Shown here: positions 10,746-21,241 of the stretch, piece after piece
How positions within the stretch are numbered: the first letter of the stretch is position 1
How the letters are laid out: each line of letters opens with the position of its first letter
Source of the DNA: Microvelia longipes
Lineage: Eukaryota > Arthropoda > Insecta > Hemiptera > Veliidae
Assembly: GCA_018340805.1 (NCBI GenBank)
Contig: JACMZG010001913.1
Span: 26,348,099-26,412,098, forward strand
Direction of reading: 5' to 3'
DNA: 64,000 nucleotides
Made by a program: the position numbers and the translations under genes
The notes under the pieces: generated by a model
What the model was told of the DNA's origin: nothing
The model's input: the letters and a program-made list of their open reading frames with translations, nothing else
Database searches by the model: none

Positions 10746-12105
10746 TATGCTTATTATCTAGAGTAAATATGTATTTATATATACTTAGTGATTACAGGGT
10801 TCGTATGCAGACTTGATACGAATAATCACCCAGTGTTGATACTCCTTAGGGGCTTGGCGTGGATAATTAGCTACTAACCAATAGATAACTTTTAAAAAAC
10901 CACAACATCGGTGTTGAGCGGCAGAAAAGATCTAAAATATCCGAGGTTTTTTAGTTTATTTATTAGTTTCATTTATACATTCGGTAAATACATAACGAAA
11001 AGGAATCTAACAAAAAATAATAAAAGAACAAATATTAAGAAATAAACACAACAAGCCCGCAAAGTGTCTCAAGTACTGACCACGCGAAAAGGATAATGGT
11101 CAGTGAAAGAGCGAATAGTGGTCAGTGAAAGAACTATAAAAATCCATTCCGATGGCAATTCGAACACAGGTTATATATTTAAAAAGCTTGTTGATAATGC
11201 GAAATATGAGAGATTGTTTACGAAAGCTACGCTCTTTATGATATTGCAGTTTCCACTCCAGAGCAGGTCTGCATAAGAGCACTTGGGGTTTGTTCTTAAT
11301 AGCCGTATATAAAACCTCTTCAAGCGAGCCAGCTGACCGTTCCACTAGTCAAGAGCTCACAACACAAGAGGCTATTAACCATCAAACACGAGTATTTCGA
11401 GAGTATTTTAATTTAATTCGTCTATTTTTTTATCCAAGGTCTTCAATTTTTACGATGATTTTTTACGATAAAGGCCGTCTATTGTTAGGGTATCATACCA
11501 CATCAGAGTAGCGAAAAAAAATAAGGTATCACACTTTCATCCAACTAATAATCGTGAACAAGTCCATAACACAGTATATATTAATAATAATGACAATTTA
11601 GAGTCTTGTTGATGATGAGGGATAATTTCTGCTAAAATAATATCAAGGATCAGCAAAAATTCCACTCAAATATTTATGTAAAATTAGCAATAGTTTATCA
11701 AAACAATAATTTTCCTTCCCCGTCTCCTAAAAAGAAAGGGTAACATTAGTAAAAAAAACGTAACACCCATTTTTCATCAAATGTCGACGTTTTAGCAACT
11801 ACAGATCCCAAAAACTGGTGCAGTTATGTATATATGTATGAATGTGTAGATATGTACGTTTTCTGTAAACACGCAACCCAGTTATAATGAAACTTGGCAC
11901 GAAAATCAAGATCCCATGAGAGGAAGAAATAATTAGATTTTGGAATTAATCCAACCCAGCGAATCAAAATGGGGTTACTTTGAAGTTTAAAAAATTATAA
12001 AATATACCAAACAAATTTTAGTTGGATTTTTGACGTTTTTGAATTGAATTATTAAGTAGAAAAAGACCTCTACCACATCCGTGGTCAAGGATCAGTACTC
12101 TAGAT
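10746..12105. other. non-coding, AT-rich
   Basis: No supported gene. GTCAGTGAAAGAGCGAATAG and a second GGTCAGTGAAAGAAC form a short direct duplication at about 11098-11132. Confidence 0.45.
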
Positions 12106-12106
12106 G

Positions 12107-12171
<65 letters not shown>

Positions 12172-12174
12172 CAC
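12106..12174. repeat. (TA)n microsatellite
   Basis: Alternating TA with two phase breaks. Confidence 0.95.
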
Positions 12175-14372
12175 ACATATTCTTAATCAGTGAGTCTTTC
12201 GTTAAAAATAACCCCATATCTCCTCCATGAGACCTAAACCTATACGGTTGCCCATAATCGGCAACCGTATTTAAACTTTTACTTAATGCGATAATAGAGA
12301 TAAGAATTATAAATTATTTTACAACAATACTTTCCTTACAAAAAAATAGCAAGGAAAACATTAAAAAATACACAAGAAAAAAAGTAAATACTTTTTTAAA
12401 AAAATTCCAGAACCTGTTACTTTAAAACTTTAATTTAAAAGCTCATCCTAAAAACACGATAAAAAATAAAATAAAATACAAAATATAAAAAAAAATAATT
12501 CGAAAGCTTAGAAAGATAAAACATAAAATATGGACCAATAAAATAATGATAAAAAAACAACTCCAGAACTTCAGGCTTTTTAATAACGATACATAGAACG
12601 TATGTAAACGCAACTATATATGTACGTAAATAGTATTGCAACAAGTGTAGTCAGTACGAAGTAATAACTTGTGTTTTAACAGTATAAATGCAGTCATAAC
12701 AATATAACTACATATATTTGTTCTAAATACATTCTCTTTGCTTATTATCGTTAGACATATATATAACATTTGAAGAACTAAACGAAGGAACAAAGTAGAG
12801 AGGAATTTGAAGTAGTCGTGAAATCTAATACTGTAGAGGCAACAAGTGGACTCCGTAAAATGGATTTTTATTTTAAAGAATTTTTATTTAAGATTAATAT
12901 CGGGTTATGAAAAGTATTAACATATTTAATATGTAAAGAAAATAATAACCATAAAACTATATGGTAGCACAGAGACGTACACAAATGGCGTCATCGGTAT
13001 TTGTCATAATCATCAAACGCTAAAATAGATTCCTAAATAGTCAGTCTGTGAGCAGAATAATAAAAAGTCCATTTAGCTCATTAGGCTCGGCTCGCAGCGG
13101 CCTCTTCAGGGCTACTTATTTAACTTGCTAACTGGGATAGTGGGCTAAACAGGGTGAAGGTAGGGGATGTCCCCTGAAGAGATACTTTCAATCATTTATT
13201 TAAGTGATAACACTTTGCCATTAAAAAGTAATTATAAGATTAAACTAAATTATATTAAATTAATTTAACAGGATTTCAGGCATTCTTATGACGTGCTGAG
13301 TCTACCTGTGTGTTTTTGTGTGTGAGTGCGTGTCTGTCGTATAACTCTCACTATGTACATGCTAGAAAGTTGACACTTAGCTCAGAAATTACCCTTTAGG
13401 TCTTGTGCTTAAAAATGCTCCCTGCCCGGTAAGTGATGTTTTGCTGAGTCATCAAACATTTGACGGATAGAGTTGTAATTTAAGACAAATGTTTCTCTAA
13501 AGGCGATCAATCGATCCACAAAATTCCATCTAGATATTGAATCGAATCGAAAATATTGACTTTTGAATTTTCAAACTTTACCAGCCAATAAATTTTCTTA
13601 CCGATTTTTAAAGTTCGATATATCTATTACCGTAAGATTGCGAAAACTGAATTAGTAGAGAAAATTCCATAGCTATAGTACTTATAGTTGACAAACATAT
13701 ACCTAATTTTTTATTCATTAACACAAATAGTCATCTAATCTTAAATAAATCCGATATACAATAAAATCGCTTAAATAAAAGTTAACTGAAATTTCGTATA
13801 TTTTCGTCAATTTTCTAGCGACATTATCAAGAGGTACCATTCTGAGACATCTCCCAATTATCTGGAAATGAAAAACCCGTTCAAAAACATAATAAATGGA
13901 GAGGTCGGCCACGTCCTTCGGGGAAAAGAATGGGATTTTTGACTAATAGGGATGTCCAAGGGCTAGGAAGTGGGTAGGGTAGGGAGAGGGATCAAGAAAG
14001 AATAGGTGGGTCTAGAGGACTTCACAGTGAAATATGTCCGTCTGTCAACAGACCGGGATGAAGTAATTTGTCAAAGTGGCATAGAGGGGTAGAGATGGAC
14101 CTCTATGATGATTTATCCTGTGCTTCAAGCACTCTATTGTTTAATATAGAGTAATTTACTTTCAACCAATTATAAGGGGGGTGGAGATAGTAAAAAGAAA
14201 ATGCATAAAAATAATCAAAGAATTCCATTAAAGGTTCAAAGAATTTATAACTTTTTAAAACACTTTAAACCACTTGAATCTTAGAGCCATGCCTGCAAAA
14301 ATAAGTCATGTGCTACATAAAACCAATGGTTTTAGAAAATACATCTCGTAAGGTGAGCAAAATTAGCCTTCA
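12175..14372. other. non-coding, AT-rich
   Basis: 2.2 kb without a supported gene. A stretch near 13320-13390 (TGTGAGTGCGTGTCTGTCGT...GCTAGAAAGTTGACACTTAG) may be a decayed family A fragment. A slightly GC-richer patch lies at 13080-13180. Confidence 0.45.
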
Positions 14373-14373
14373 A

Positions 14374-14460
14374 GAATCAGCTACCGTTGATACTTGCTGT
14401 TAGATATGAATATCCCTGGACCGGTTTCGGCTTAACGCCATCATCAGCAGGCGGGCCGAC
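14374..14460 (-). mobile_element. Penelope-like element terminal fragment (second lineage)
   Basis: Carries a consensus hammerhead core on the minus strand (separate entry). In arthropods and other metazoans such motifs typically sit in the pseudo-LTRs of Penelope-like elements. Its first 30 bp, GAATCAGCTACCGTTGATAC and on, recur with a few changes at 33574-33603. No RT or nuclease coding is attached, so this is a small remnant distinct in sequence from the element at 45-48 kb. Confidence 0.55.
14414..14451 (-). ncRNA. hammerhead ribozyme motif, consensus core
   Basis: Read on the minus strand: CCTG, CTGATGA, T, GGC-GTTAA-GCC, GAAA, CCGG, TC, CAGG. Stem I is CCTG/CAGG, stem II is GGC/GCC with a five-base loop, and the two invariant boxes CTGATGA and GAAA are intact. 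The cleavage triplet is GTC, the most favoured one. Stem III is only about two base pairs, as in Penelope-associated hammerheads, which are thought to need dimerisation. The fold is read directly from sequence; activity is inference. Confidence 0.75.
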
Positions 14461-15519
14461 ACGCGAGCTCTTGAGACTTCTCGTCTCAATGAGCACTACG
14501 AGCTCTTTGAAAATCTACAACCTTTATATTTAAAAATAGTCTATTCAAAGTGAAGAACTTCACAAAATGGCACATGCTAAAATTTATGAAAAAATCTTTT
14601 GCAAAGGCATCGAGACTAAACCATGACAATTAAATCATTATCGCAAAAATCTATAAAGAAATGTGTAAAGAAGTTTAGAAAGACTTTAAAGCATAGGGAA
14701 ATTGTCAGAAAGTTAATAATAATAAAAATGTTTTGCATGTCTTTTCTATGTAGAGTTTGTAGAGTCGTATTAATTTTAAATAAACCTTTCCTATGGATAT
14801 CACTTCATTTTTATTTGTTTTCTTCCTTCTGAATATAAAATTTTGTTCTCACCACGAGAGTAAAGTGCCATAATTCCCGAAACAATAATTCATGCTTCCG
14901 CATTGCTTTTTTTACTTCTCTATTTAATTGGGGGATGGAAACGCTGCTAAGTTCTTAAAATTGTTTATCGAGATTTATACACGAGTAATTTAACAAAATC
15001 AATTACTCTTAATGACCTCTTGGCGTTGCCAAGAGACCATTCCATCTCTTAGGTAACGCCATGAGAGACAGGAGAGGTGACTTACATTTGTTAGATTGAC
15101 GAATAAATATAAATTCAAAGTTCTTAATCATTTATTAATATACTAGGCAATTGCAAGAGTGATTAATTAAATTAAACAAGGAAAATTAAAAAAATATTCC
15201 TTTCGTAAAGTATAATAATAGTTTAGTTTGCTTAAAAAGCAGGCAAATAATGTTATTTTATAGACGGAAGGTGTAAGTTTCTCAAAATATTCTTCAAGTT
15301 TCGAGGGCCTCTAAAAAAGGAATAAAATATTTTCATTCATGTCGATTTTTTCCTTTGAAGTTTCGGCGTAAAGAAATGTTTGGGGGAGGAAATAAACGGA
15401 GATTTTATTTTTCCTCTCAACTGCTTATCATATTAATTTTATAAATTTTGCAGAACATTAAAGCTTCCTTGAAGTCGATGCTTTCTGTACGTGCTATTTA
15501 CCCACCACGGTGGTAAGAT
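14461..15519. other. non-coding, AT-rich
   Basis: No supported gene. A small inverted repeat around 15018-15040 (CTCTTGGCGTTGCCAAGAG) and a related block at 15050-15070 are the only structure noted. Confidence 0.45.
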
Positions 15520-16015
15520 AGAACACAGCATTAGCTGCTGCGTTCGTAAGACAGCTGTTGTGATTGTGAGAAGAACACAAAACAATATCATCTGCTGTGA
15601 TCGTGAAACAGAACACAGCATCAACTGCTGCGTTCGTAAGATAAAACAGAGCATCAGCTGCTGCGTTCGTAAGACAGAACACAGCATCAACTGCTGCGTT
15701 CGTAAGAAAAAACAGAGCATCAGCTGCTGCGTTCGTAAGACAAAACACAGCATCAGCTGCTGCGTTCGTAAGACAGCTGTTACGATTGTGAGAAGAACAC
15801 AACACATCATCATTAGCTGCAATCGTGAGACAAAACGCAGCATCAGCTGCTGCCTTCGTAAGAAAATGTACAGCATCAGCTGTGCGATCGTGAGAAGAAC
15901 ACAAAACAGTATCTGCTGCTGTAATCGTGAGACAGAACACAGCACCAGCAGCTGCGTTCGTAAGACAGTACATACGTAGCTGTTGCGATTGTGAGAAAAA
16001 CACAACACAGCATCA
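15520..16015. repeat. 33-bp minisatellite with degenerate flanking units
   Basis: The block GCTGCGTTCGTAAGACA recurs every 33 bp: GTTCGTAAG starts at 15632, 15665, 15698, 15731 and 15764. Diverged units lie on each side at 15542-15600 and 15780-15990, and a unit variant reads ATTGTGAGAAGAACAC. Because 33 is a multiple of three and the unit lacks stops in several frames, long repetitive ORFs of 160-190 codons appear on both strands. They are by-products of the repeat, not genes. The array abuts the palindrome at 16024. Confidence 0.88.
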
Positions 16016-16023
16016 GTTCCTAC

Positions 16024-16119
16024 GAAAGGAACGAAGAAAAGAGTCTCTCCACAAAACTATAATTTATTCAGTTGAATAAATTATAGTTTTGTCGAGAGAC
16101 TCTTTTCTTCGTTCCTTTC
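16024..16119. repeat. near-perfect 96-bp palindrome with Penelope terminal motif
   Basis: Arms 16024-16070 and 16073-16119 are 47 bp each, match at 46 of 47 positions and are separated by 2 bp. Each arm contains the motif AAAAGAGTCTCTC, shared with the termini of the Penelope-like element (45327-45340 and, inverted, 48559-48573). The sequence just outside, CATTATGAACAACTCC, resembles CATTATACGATGAACTCC next to the same motif at 45560. I infer a head-to-head joined pair of Penelope termini. Confidence 0.8.
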
Positions 16120-17790
16120 ATTATGAACAACTCCACTAGTGCTCATTCAAAATCATAGTTCCTACGAGTTTGAGACAATACTCTAGCTGAATTGCCTGCT
16201 TAGATCAGCTAGAGTTATTTCTTACAGGCCACTCTATAGCCGATCATAGAACTACAATGAAAATCATAGCCTGCTGTGAGCACAGAGAGAACTCAAGCTG
16301 ATCGTACATAACCATCAGTGATAGTAAGAGAGTACTCACTACTCTAACTTTCAAAACATAAGGCATAAACAACATAATTGCGGCTCAATAAATTATTATA
16401 GGATTCGTCTTTCTTATAAAATACTCGCCAAACCCGCTTGACCCTAAAGGCGTATTTGCGACTAATGCCTTTAGGGTCAAGCGTTAATTTATTCATATGT
16501 ACTCAATTTTATTGGGATTGGTGAGCACTTTATGAGAAAAGCGATTCCTTAATGATTTAGATTCTTCATTATAATATAAGTATTTAGAAAGCCGTAGAAA
16601 CATAATAAGACTCATTACCCAACTTAAAAGGGGGGGGATCAGACGTTGACTTGCGAATCCTAACAGCTAACTTGAAATTTGTGCCGTAAGAAGCACACAT
16701 CTGTAAAAAAATCATAAAGGTAGAGCATTTCATTTTGTTTCAACGATATGAGAGAAACGTGAGTTTTCATCCTCCTTGCGGTTTCATTTTGAAACGTGCG
16801 GTTTACTTAGCTTCATGATTAAGTTTTGGAGAATAAAAACGGGGTAAGGACAAAGGATGGAAATTCTCAAACACATATGCTGTCCGCACGCTAACTTTTC
16901 TAAACAAGTCAACGCCTTTGGAAAATGTGTTACACCTCAAATCATTAGAAAAATGGATAAGGCTTTGTGACGTCACCAAACCATTTGTTAATTTTACAGA
17001 CACAAGTCCCTGATTCACCTTAAAAATCCAGAACACAGAAACTGAACAGAAATCTGTCAGAAATATAGAATTTCACAAACCACTTCTAAGCACCAATCTT
17101 CACATTTTTTTGGAACGCTAAGAGTTAATTGAGACAGAAAATTGTAAAATAAAGAATAATATTATGAAAGCTTTAAAGATTTATTACAAAAAATAAGTTT
17201 TATGAAAGAAATTTTTGAGTGGATTTGGGAGCTTTGAAGCTCCTGTTTAGAGCTTTAGGAGCCCCAAGATCTTCTTGTTGGAACTCCCTACCCCCCTGGT
17301 CCGGGAAAGCTTACAACCGTAGTCCCCCGCACAATAGTTAACGAAGTAAGAAAACTCTTTCTCATGTAATATTCATCAAGTTTGTTTCAAAGAAACTGCG
17401 AAAAGTAAGTTCATTTATCACAATTTCTTGTACTTTCTAAGGCAACAGATTTTACCGCTAAAATAGACCACATCGTCGACCTCAAGACATTTCACTGTAA
17501 GAAGAGCTAAATATAATTATAATAAGAAAAATAAATAAAATCTTGGTTCTAAGAAAATATTTAAATATATCAATAGCAGTGCAACTACTTTACACAATAA
17601 AACAAGATGCCATTGATCTTGGCTGCAACGCAATGTCAGCACAAGGAGCCGCTTCGCAGCCCTAATAAGTAGTTTTGAAAGTGTGGCAAACTGCCAAGTG
17701 ATACCGGCCAAATATTTAGTCAAATGTTATAGTTGAAAACCGTTATTTCACGAATTAAATATTTTTTTTGGCATGGTAGGTTATAGTCCG
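16120..17790. other. non-coding, mostly unique
   Basis: Contains the hairpin at 16435-16483 (separate entry). The 77-codon minus-strand ORF at 16803-17036 has no recognisable domain. Confidence 0.45.
16435..16483. repeat. perfect 17-bp hairpin
   Basis: CGCTTGACCCTAAAGGC (16435-16451), a 15-bp spacer, then its exact reverse complement (16467-16483). Possibly a miniature foldback or a solo pair of terminal repeats; no flanking duplication seen. Confidence 0.8.
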
Positions 17791-17794
17791 AAAT

Positions 17795-17865
17795 TGACGT
17801 CATTGCAGGAATAAATAGTAAATTTCCAATGTTGACCGCCTATACCGATTCCTGCAATGACGTCA
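17795..17865. repeat. inverted repeat ending in TGACGTCA octamers
   Basis: TGACGTCATTGCAGGA at 17795-17810 and its exact reverse complement at 17850-17865. Each arm carries TGACGTCA, the palindromic cAMP-response-element core. It may be a short foldback element; a regulatory role cannot be judged without a nearby gene. Confidence 0.7.
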
Positions 17866-18450
17866 CACATCCCTTATAAAAACTTCAGGTAATAACCTCT
17901 GAATGGGTTTGGTTTGTTTACATCGAATTGAATCACCTTATAAATTTCTAACATCTCGGGTTTCACTTAAGATACTAATTTTAGTCGTTAAGTCGCAATC
18001 GCTTGTCAAAAATGAAAATTTACTGTGTTTATAACCAACTGCTAATAAACAATAAAAATATTTAAAATCTAAGACGGGGTTTATTTTTCTTATTTCTACT
18101 TTGCTAATTTTTTATAAGTCTCTTTTTATTTAAAGAAAATTAATTAATTAAAAACAATTTGGCTCTCCAATCTGCTCTCTATTTTAGCTAAAAGGTTTCA
18201 AGACGGATTAAATGAAGCAGAATTAAAACAAGGAAAAAAAGAAAAGTACATTAGATGGTTTCAACCTGTAAAGATATTTGTATTATTGTGTTGAAAGAGT
18301 GATATTTCAGCACAGAGCCTTAGAACTTCTGAAAACAAAACCGTTTGAAAATAATTATTGAATTACCTGTTTCTACTGTTACATATTACGAAAAAGGATA
18401 ATTTAAAGAAAGCAACAGTCCAAAACAGTTGAGATACGACTACCAAGCAT
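17866..18450. other. non-coding, nothing recognised
   Basis: AT-rich spacer before the 28-bp minisatellite. Confidence 0.45.
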
Positions 18451-18451
18451 T

Positions 18452-18813
18452 TAACTAAGGATCATATGACAACCAAGGGTCCTGTTTGACATTTCAACAA
18501 CTAAGGATCCAGTTTGACATTTTAACATCTAAGGATCCTGTTTGACATTTTAACAGCTAAGGATCCAGTTTGACATTTTAACATCTAAGGATCCAGTTTG
18601 ACATTTTAACAGCTAAGGATCTATTTTGACATCATAACAACAAGAGATCATGTTTGTCATTATAACAACCAGGGATCCTGTTTGACATCATCACAACCAG
18701 GGATTTTGTTTGATATCATGACAACTAGATATTCTAGTTGTCATAATGACAACCAGGGTTACTGTCTGACATTATGACTACCCAGGGTCTTGGTCGACAT
18801 GATGCTGACTAGG
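18452..18813. repeat. 28-bp minisatellite, about 13 units
   Basis: Unit CTAAGGATCCAGTTTGACAT followed by TTTAACAG; CTAAGG starts at 18501, 18529, 18557 and 18585, exactly 28 bp apart. Units diverge towards both ends (for example ACCAGGGATCCTGTTTGACA). One pair has become a 10-bp-arm palindrome at about 18720-18742 (GACAACTAGA...TCTAGTTGTC). There are no spacers between units, so it is not a CRISPR array. Confidence 0.9.
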
Positions 18814-19442
18814 TTGAGAGCTCAGTAGTGGAGTGTCAACTACTTTGGATAGCAGTCATCTTTTAATTATTTTTTTGTTATATTCTTTAAATTCCATCAA
18901 ATTTCTCTTTTTTATTTGGTTTCTATATCTTAACATTCATATATTTATATTACATTGGTTCTTAAGAAATGGATCTTTTAGGGTTTCCTTCTAATTTTTA
19001 AATAATATAGATATTGAAAGCAAACACATGAATCATGGAAAATGTACTGCATATCTTTCAAATGAACGTTTTCAAACACCGATAATATTTGTCGTCCCTG
19101 ATATTTGTATTATTCACTTTGTCACAAAGTGAAAGCACAAACGTTCAAATCCATCACAAAATAATAAATACATAACTGTATGGGACATAGATTGAAGCAA
19201 TCAACATAGATAGAGGGACAATCTAATCAAAACCTAGACCGACTGTATTGACATCTGTTTATTAATCTATGTATGTGTACGTTCTATCTATATTCTCGCG
19301 TAATTGCTTTGCACTTCTGATAATTCAAAATATGCAACTATTTGTATAGAATCATAAAACAAGATGTTAAATATGGTTCAACGTTTTAAGCGTATTTTTA
19401 GAAACTTAAACTAATGAGGTCATTGATATTAAATTAATAATG

Positions 19443-19445
<3 letters not shown>
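18814..19445. other. non-coding, AT-rich
   Basis: No gene or shared repeat noticed. Confidence 0.45.

Positions 19446-19506
<61 letters not shown>
19446..19506. repeat. (TA)n microsatellite
   Basis: About 60 bp of uninterrupted TA, followed by a short CA-rich stretch. Confidence 0.95.
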
Positions 19507-19509
<3 letters not shown>

Positions 19510-19549
19510 AATATACATACACACACGCACATATATAAGTATCAGGGGG

Positions 19550-19640
19550 ACAAATAGAATCCTCCTCCATTTATTTCCTTCATCCAAACAACATCATGAG
19601 CGTCATTTTCTGATGAAAATTTTCTAAATTGACCAAGTTT
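19550..19640. repeat. dispersed repeat C, copy 1
   Basis: Shares TTCCTTCATCCAAACAACAT, GAGCGTCATTTTC and TGATGAAAATT with 44625-44690. Two copies only, extent uncertain. Confidence 0.5.
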
Positions 19641-20839
19641 AAAAATGAAATGTTATACATAAATGGAGGGGATCAAACAAATAAATATTTTTAAAGGATC
19701 AAAGTAAAAAAGAAACATTACTGTAACATTCCCCCTCTCCCCTCTTTGAAGAAAAATATGTTTACCCGGGTAAATAATTAATTTAAACACCTCTCTCTTT
19801 TGTTAGCCAAAAAATATAATAAAAAAACCCTGCCTCTATTAATTAATTTAATTACGCGAGTGATAAGCCGCCTTAGAAAAAAAATAATATGTTTCCATTT
19901 TTTTAATGACATTATGAAAATTATGCACCCCTATCTCAGGGAGGGGGTATAATCACTTTTGCGAAAGTTAAAAATTAATAAAAAATAATATAAGTTGACC
20001 AAAACATAAAAAATAAGATCAGAGTCAGAGTATCGATCTAGCAAACTCTGACGTACTGGGCTTCATATACTACCACTACTTAATCAAGTAACACGTTTTG
20101 TAGCTCTTACGTCAATATGTTTTTGTAATTGAAAGACTTATTTTCTTGCTTTGACTTGAAGTTTTCAATTTTCCTAAAGTATTCCCCCTGAAATTTACAA
20201 ACTAAAAACTTATTCCGTAAACTAGTTTTATCTAAATATTCCTGTTTTAGACACTCTGGATAACTGCCTCCGAAATTTGAGGCCAAGTAAAACTTAAAGG
20301 ACACACAGGAGGGAATTAGTCTCTCTTCAGAGAAGGTGGGGTGTATAAATTTTGGTCTAGTCAAACTAGAAGGTCTAAGGTTGCCGGAGGAACTAGAAAA
20401 GACGGAGGGGGTAAATATAGTGCTTACTGAGTCCAGTGTGAAAACTTTGAATTTTACTTTCCCTCCGAGTTCTGTTTATAAAACCATGGAAAGTTTTATG
20501 ATTAAACATTTCCCTTTCCTTAATTTCAGCTCCATTTTCATACAGTGTTGCTCTGTTTCAGGAGTAATTTCAGTTCTATTCTAAGACATTATTAGTTTTG
20601 TTTCATTTCACGCAAGTGTAGCTGCGTTGTTAATTTTAGTTTTATTTCGAGCAAAGGTTCATATTGTGTATTTATCTATTGTGGACGAGCCGCTACAAAG
20701 ATTTTAATAGAAAATTATATATAACATTTCGCCTATGAGGTTAGTCGCTTAGAACTCAAGGAGTAAGCGAAATGAAAGACATATTGCAATTCAGAAGAAT
20801 ATAGTTGTCATGTAAACCCATGAATAAAAGCAACAAATA
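19641..20839. other. non-coding
   Basis: AT-rich. Two opposed ORFs of about 80 codons at 20107-20364 and 20336-20584 show no domain and overlap each other; I do not call them genes. Confidence 0.45.
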
Positions 20840-21045
20840 CTCAAGTACGGGGTGCCTCGGGACTTAATCCCACCATACTAGACTTGCTATGCTCGTCCTC
20901 AGATATTAACTACTTTAGTTTCATTCCAAGGTCACCCATCCAGGCACTGACCGGCCTAGATGCAGCTTAACTTTTATGATACAACAAAAATCATAGATAT
21001 ACTTGTCATATTGAAACCAAATTTAGTATAATTATGTATTACTTA
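20840..21045 (-). repeat. dispersed family A, 3' part, left of the gypsy insertion
   Basis: Minus-strand copy starting from the family end (TACGGGGTGCCTCGGGACTT, GACTTGCTATGCTCGTCCTC) through the 5S-like segment and AAATCATAGATATACTTGTC. It is cut at 21045 by the gypsy LTR and continues at 25661. The two parts together make one nearly full-length element. Confidence 0.85.
20920..20973 (-). other. 5S rRNA-derived segment (family A copy)
   Basis: On the minus strand this reads TTAAGCTGCATCTAGGCCGG, then TCAGTGCCTGGATGGGTGAC, then CTTGGAATG. It aligns with the A box, intermediate element and C box of animal 5S genes (TTAAGCAGC, GATGGGTGACC, GGGAAT). It is internal to a dispersed repeat and lacks the 5' and 3' ends of a 5S gene. 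Confidence 0.7.
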
Positions 21046-21210
21046 TGTTATGTTTAATTATTATTCTTCTTTACTTTGTTGTCATAGCAACGATTTAACA
21101 CATTTGTTTTGATTTTGTAATGTTGAATTTGTCATTATTGTTTTTATGATTACAATATTAATATGTTAAAATACTTCTTTTCTTTTACTTTATTATTCTA
21201 ATACATGATA
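21046..21210 (+). repeat. 5' LTR of gypsy element
   Basis: 165 bp from TGTTATGTTTAATTATTATT to TAATACATGATA. It should hold the promoter and polyadenylation signals; I see no clear TATA box. Differs from the 3' LTR by one T in a TTTTCTTTTACTT run. Confidence 0.93.
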
Positions 21211-21232
21211 AATCTGGCGACGAGGATTAAAA
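21211..21232 (+). other. candidate primer-binding site of gypsy element
   Basis: AATCTGGCGACGAGGATTAA lies directly after the 5' LTR. TGGCGAC-type sequences at this position are common in Ty3/gypsy elements and pair with a tRNA 3' end; I did not identify the tRNA. Confidence 0.55.
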
Positions 21233-21241
21233 GGTCGCAAC

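Noticed and set aside
15439..16008. Overlapping 160-190 codon ORFs on both strands
   Set aside because: They are produced by the 33-bp tandem repeat, whose length is divisible by three; composition is purely repetitive and no start or domain stands out.
18452..18813. Possible CRISPR array (28-bp repeats)
   Set aside because: Units are contiguous with no spacers, there are no cas genes, and the context is eukaryotic.
20107..20584. Two opposed ORFs of about 80 codons
   Set aside because: They overlap each other, have no recognisable domain, and the second gains its length mostly by chance.
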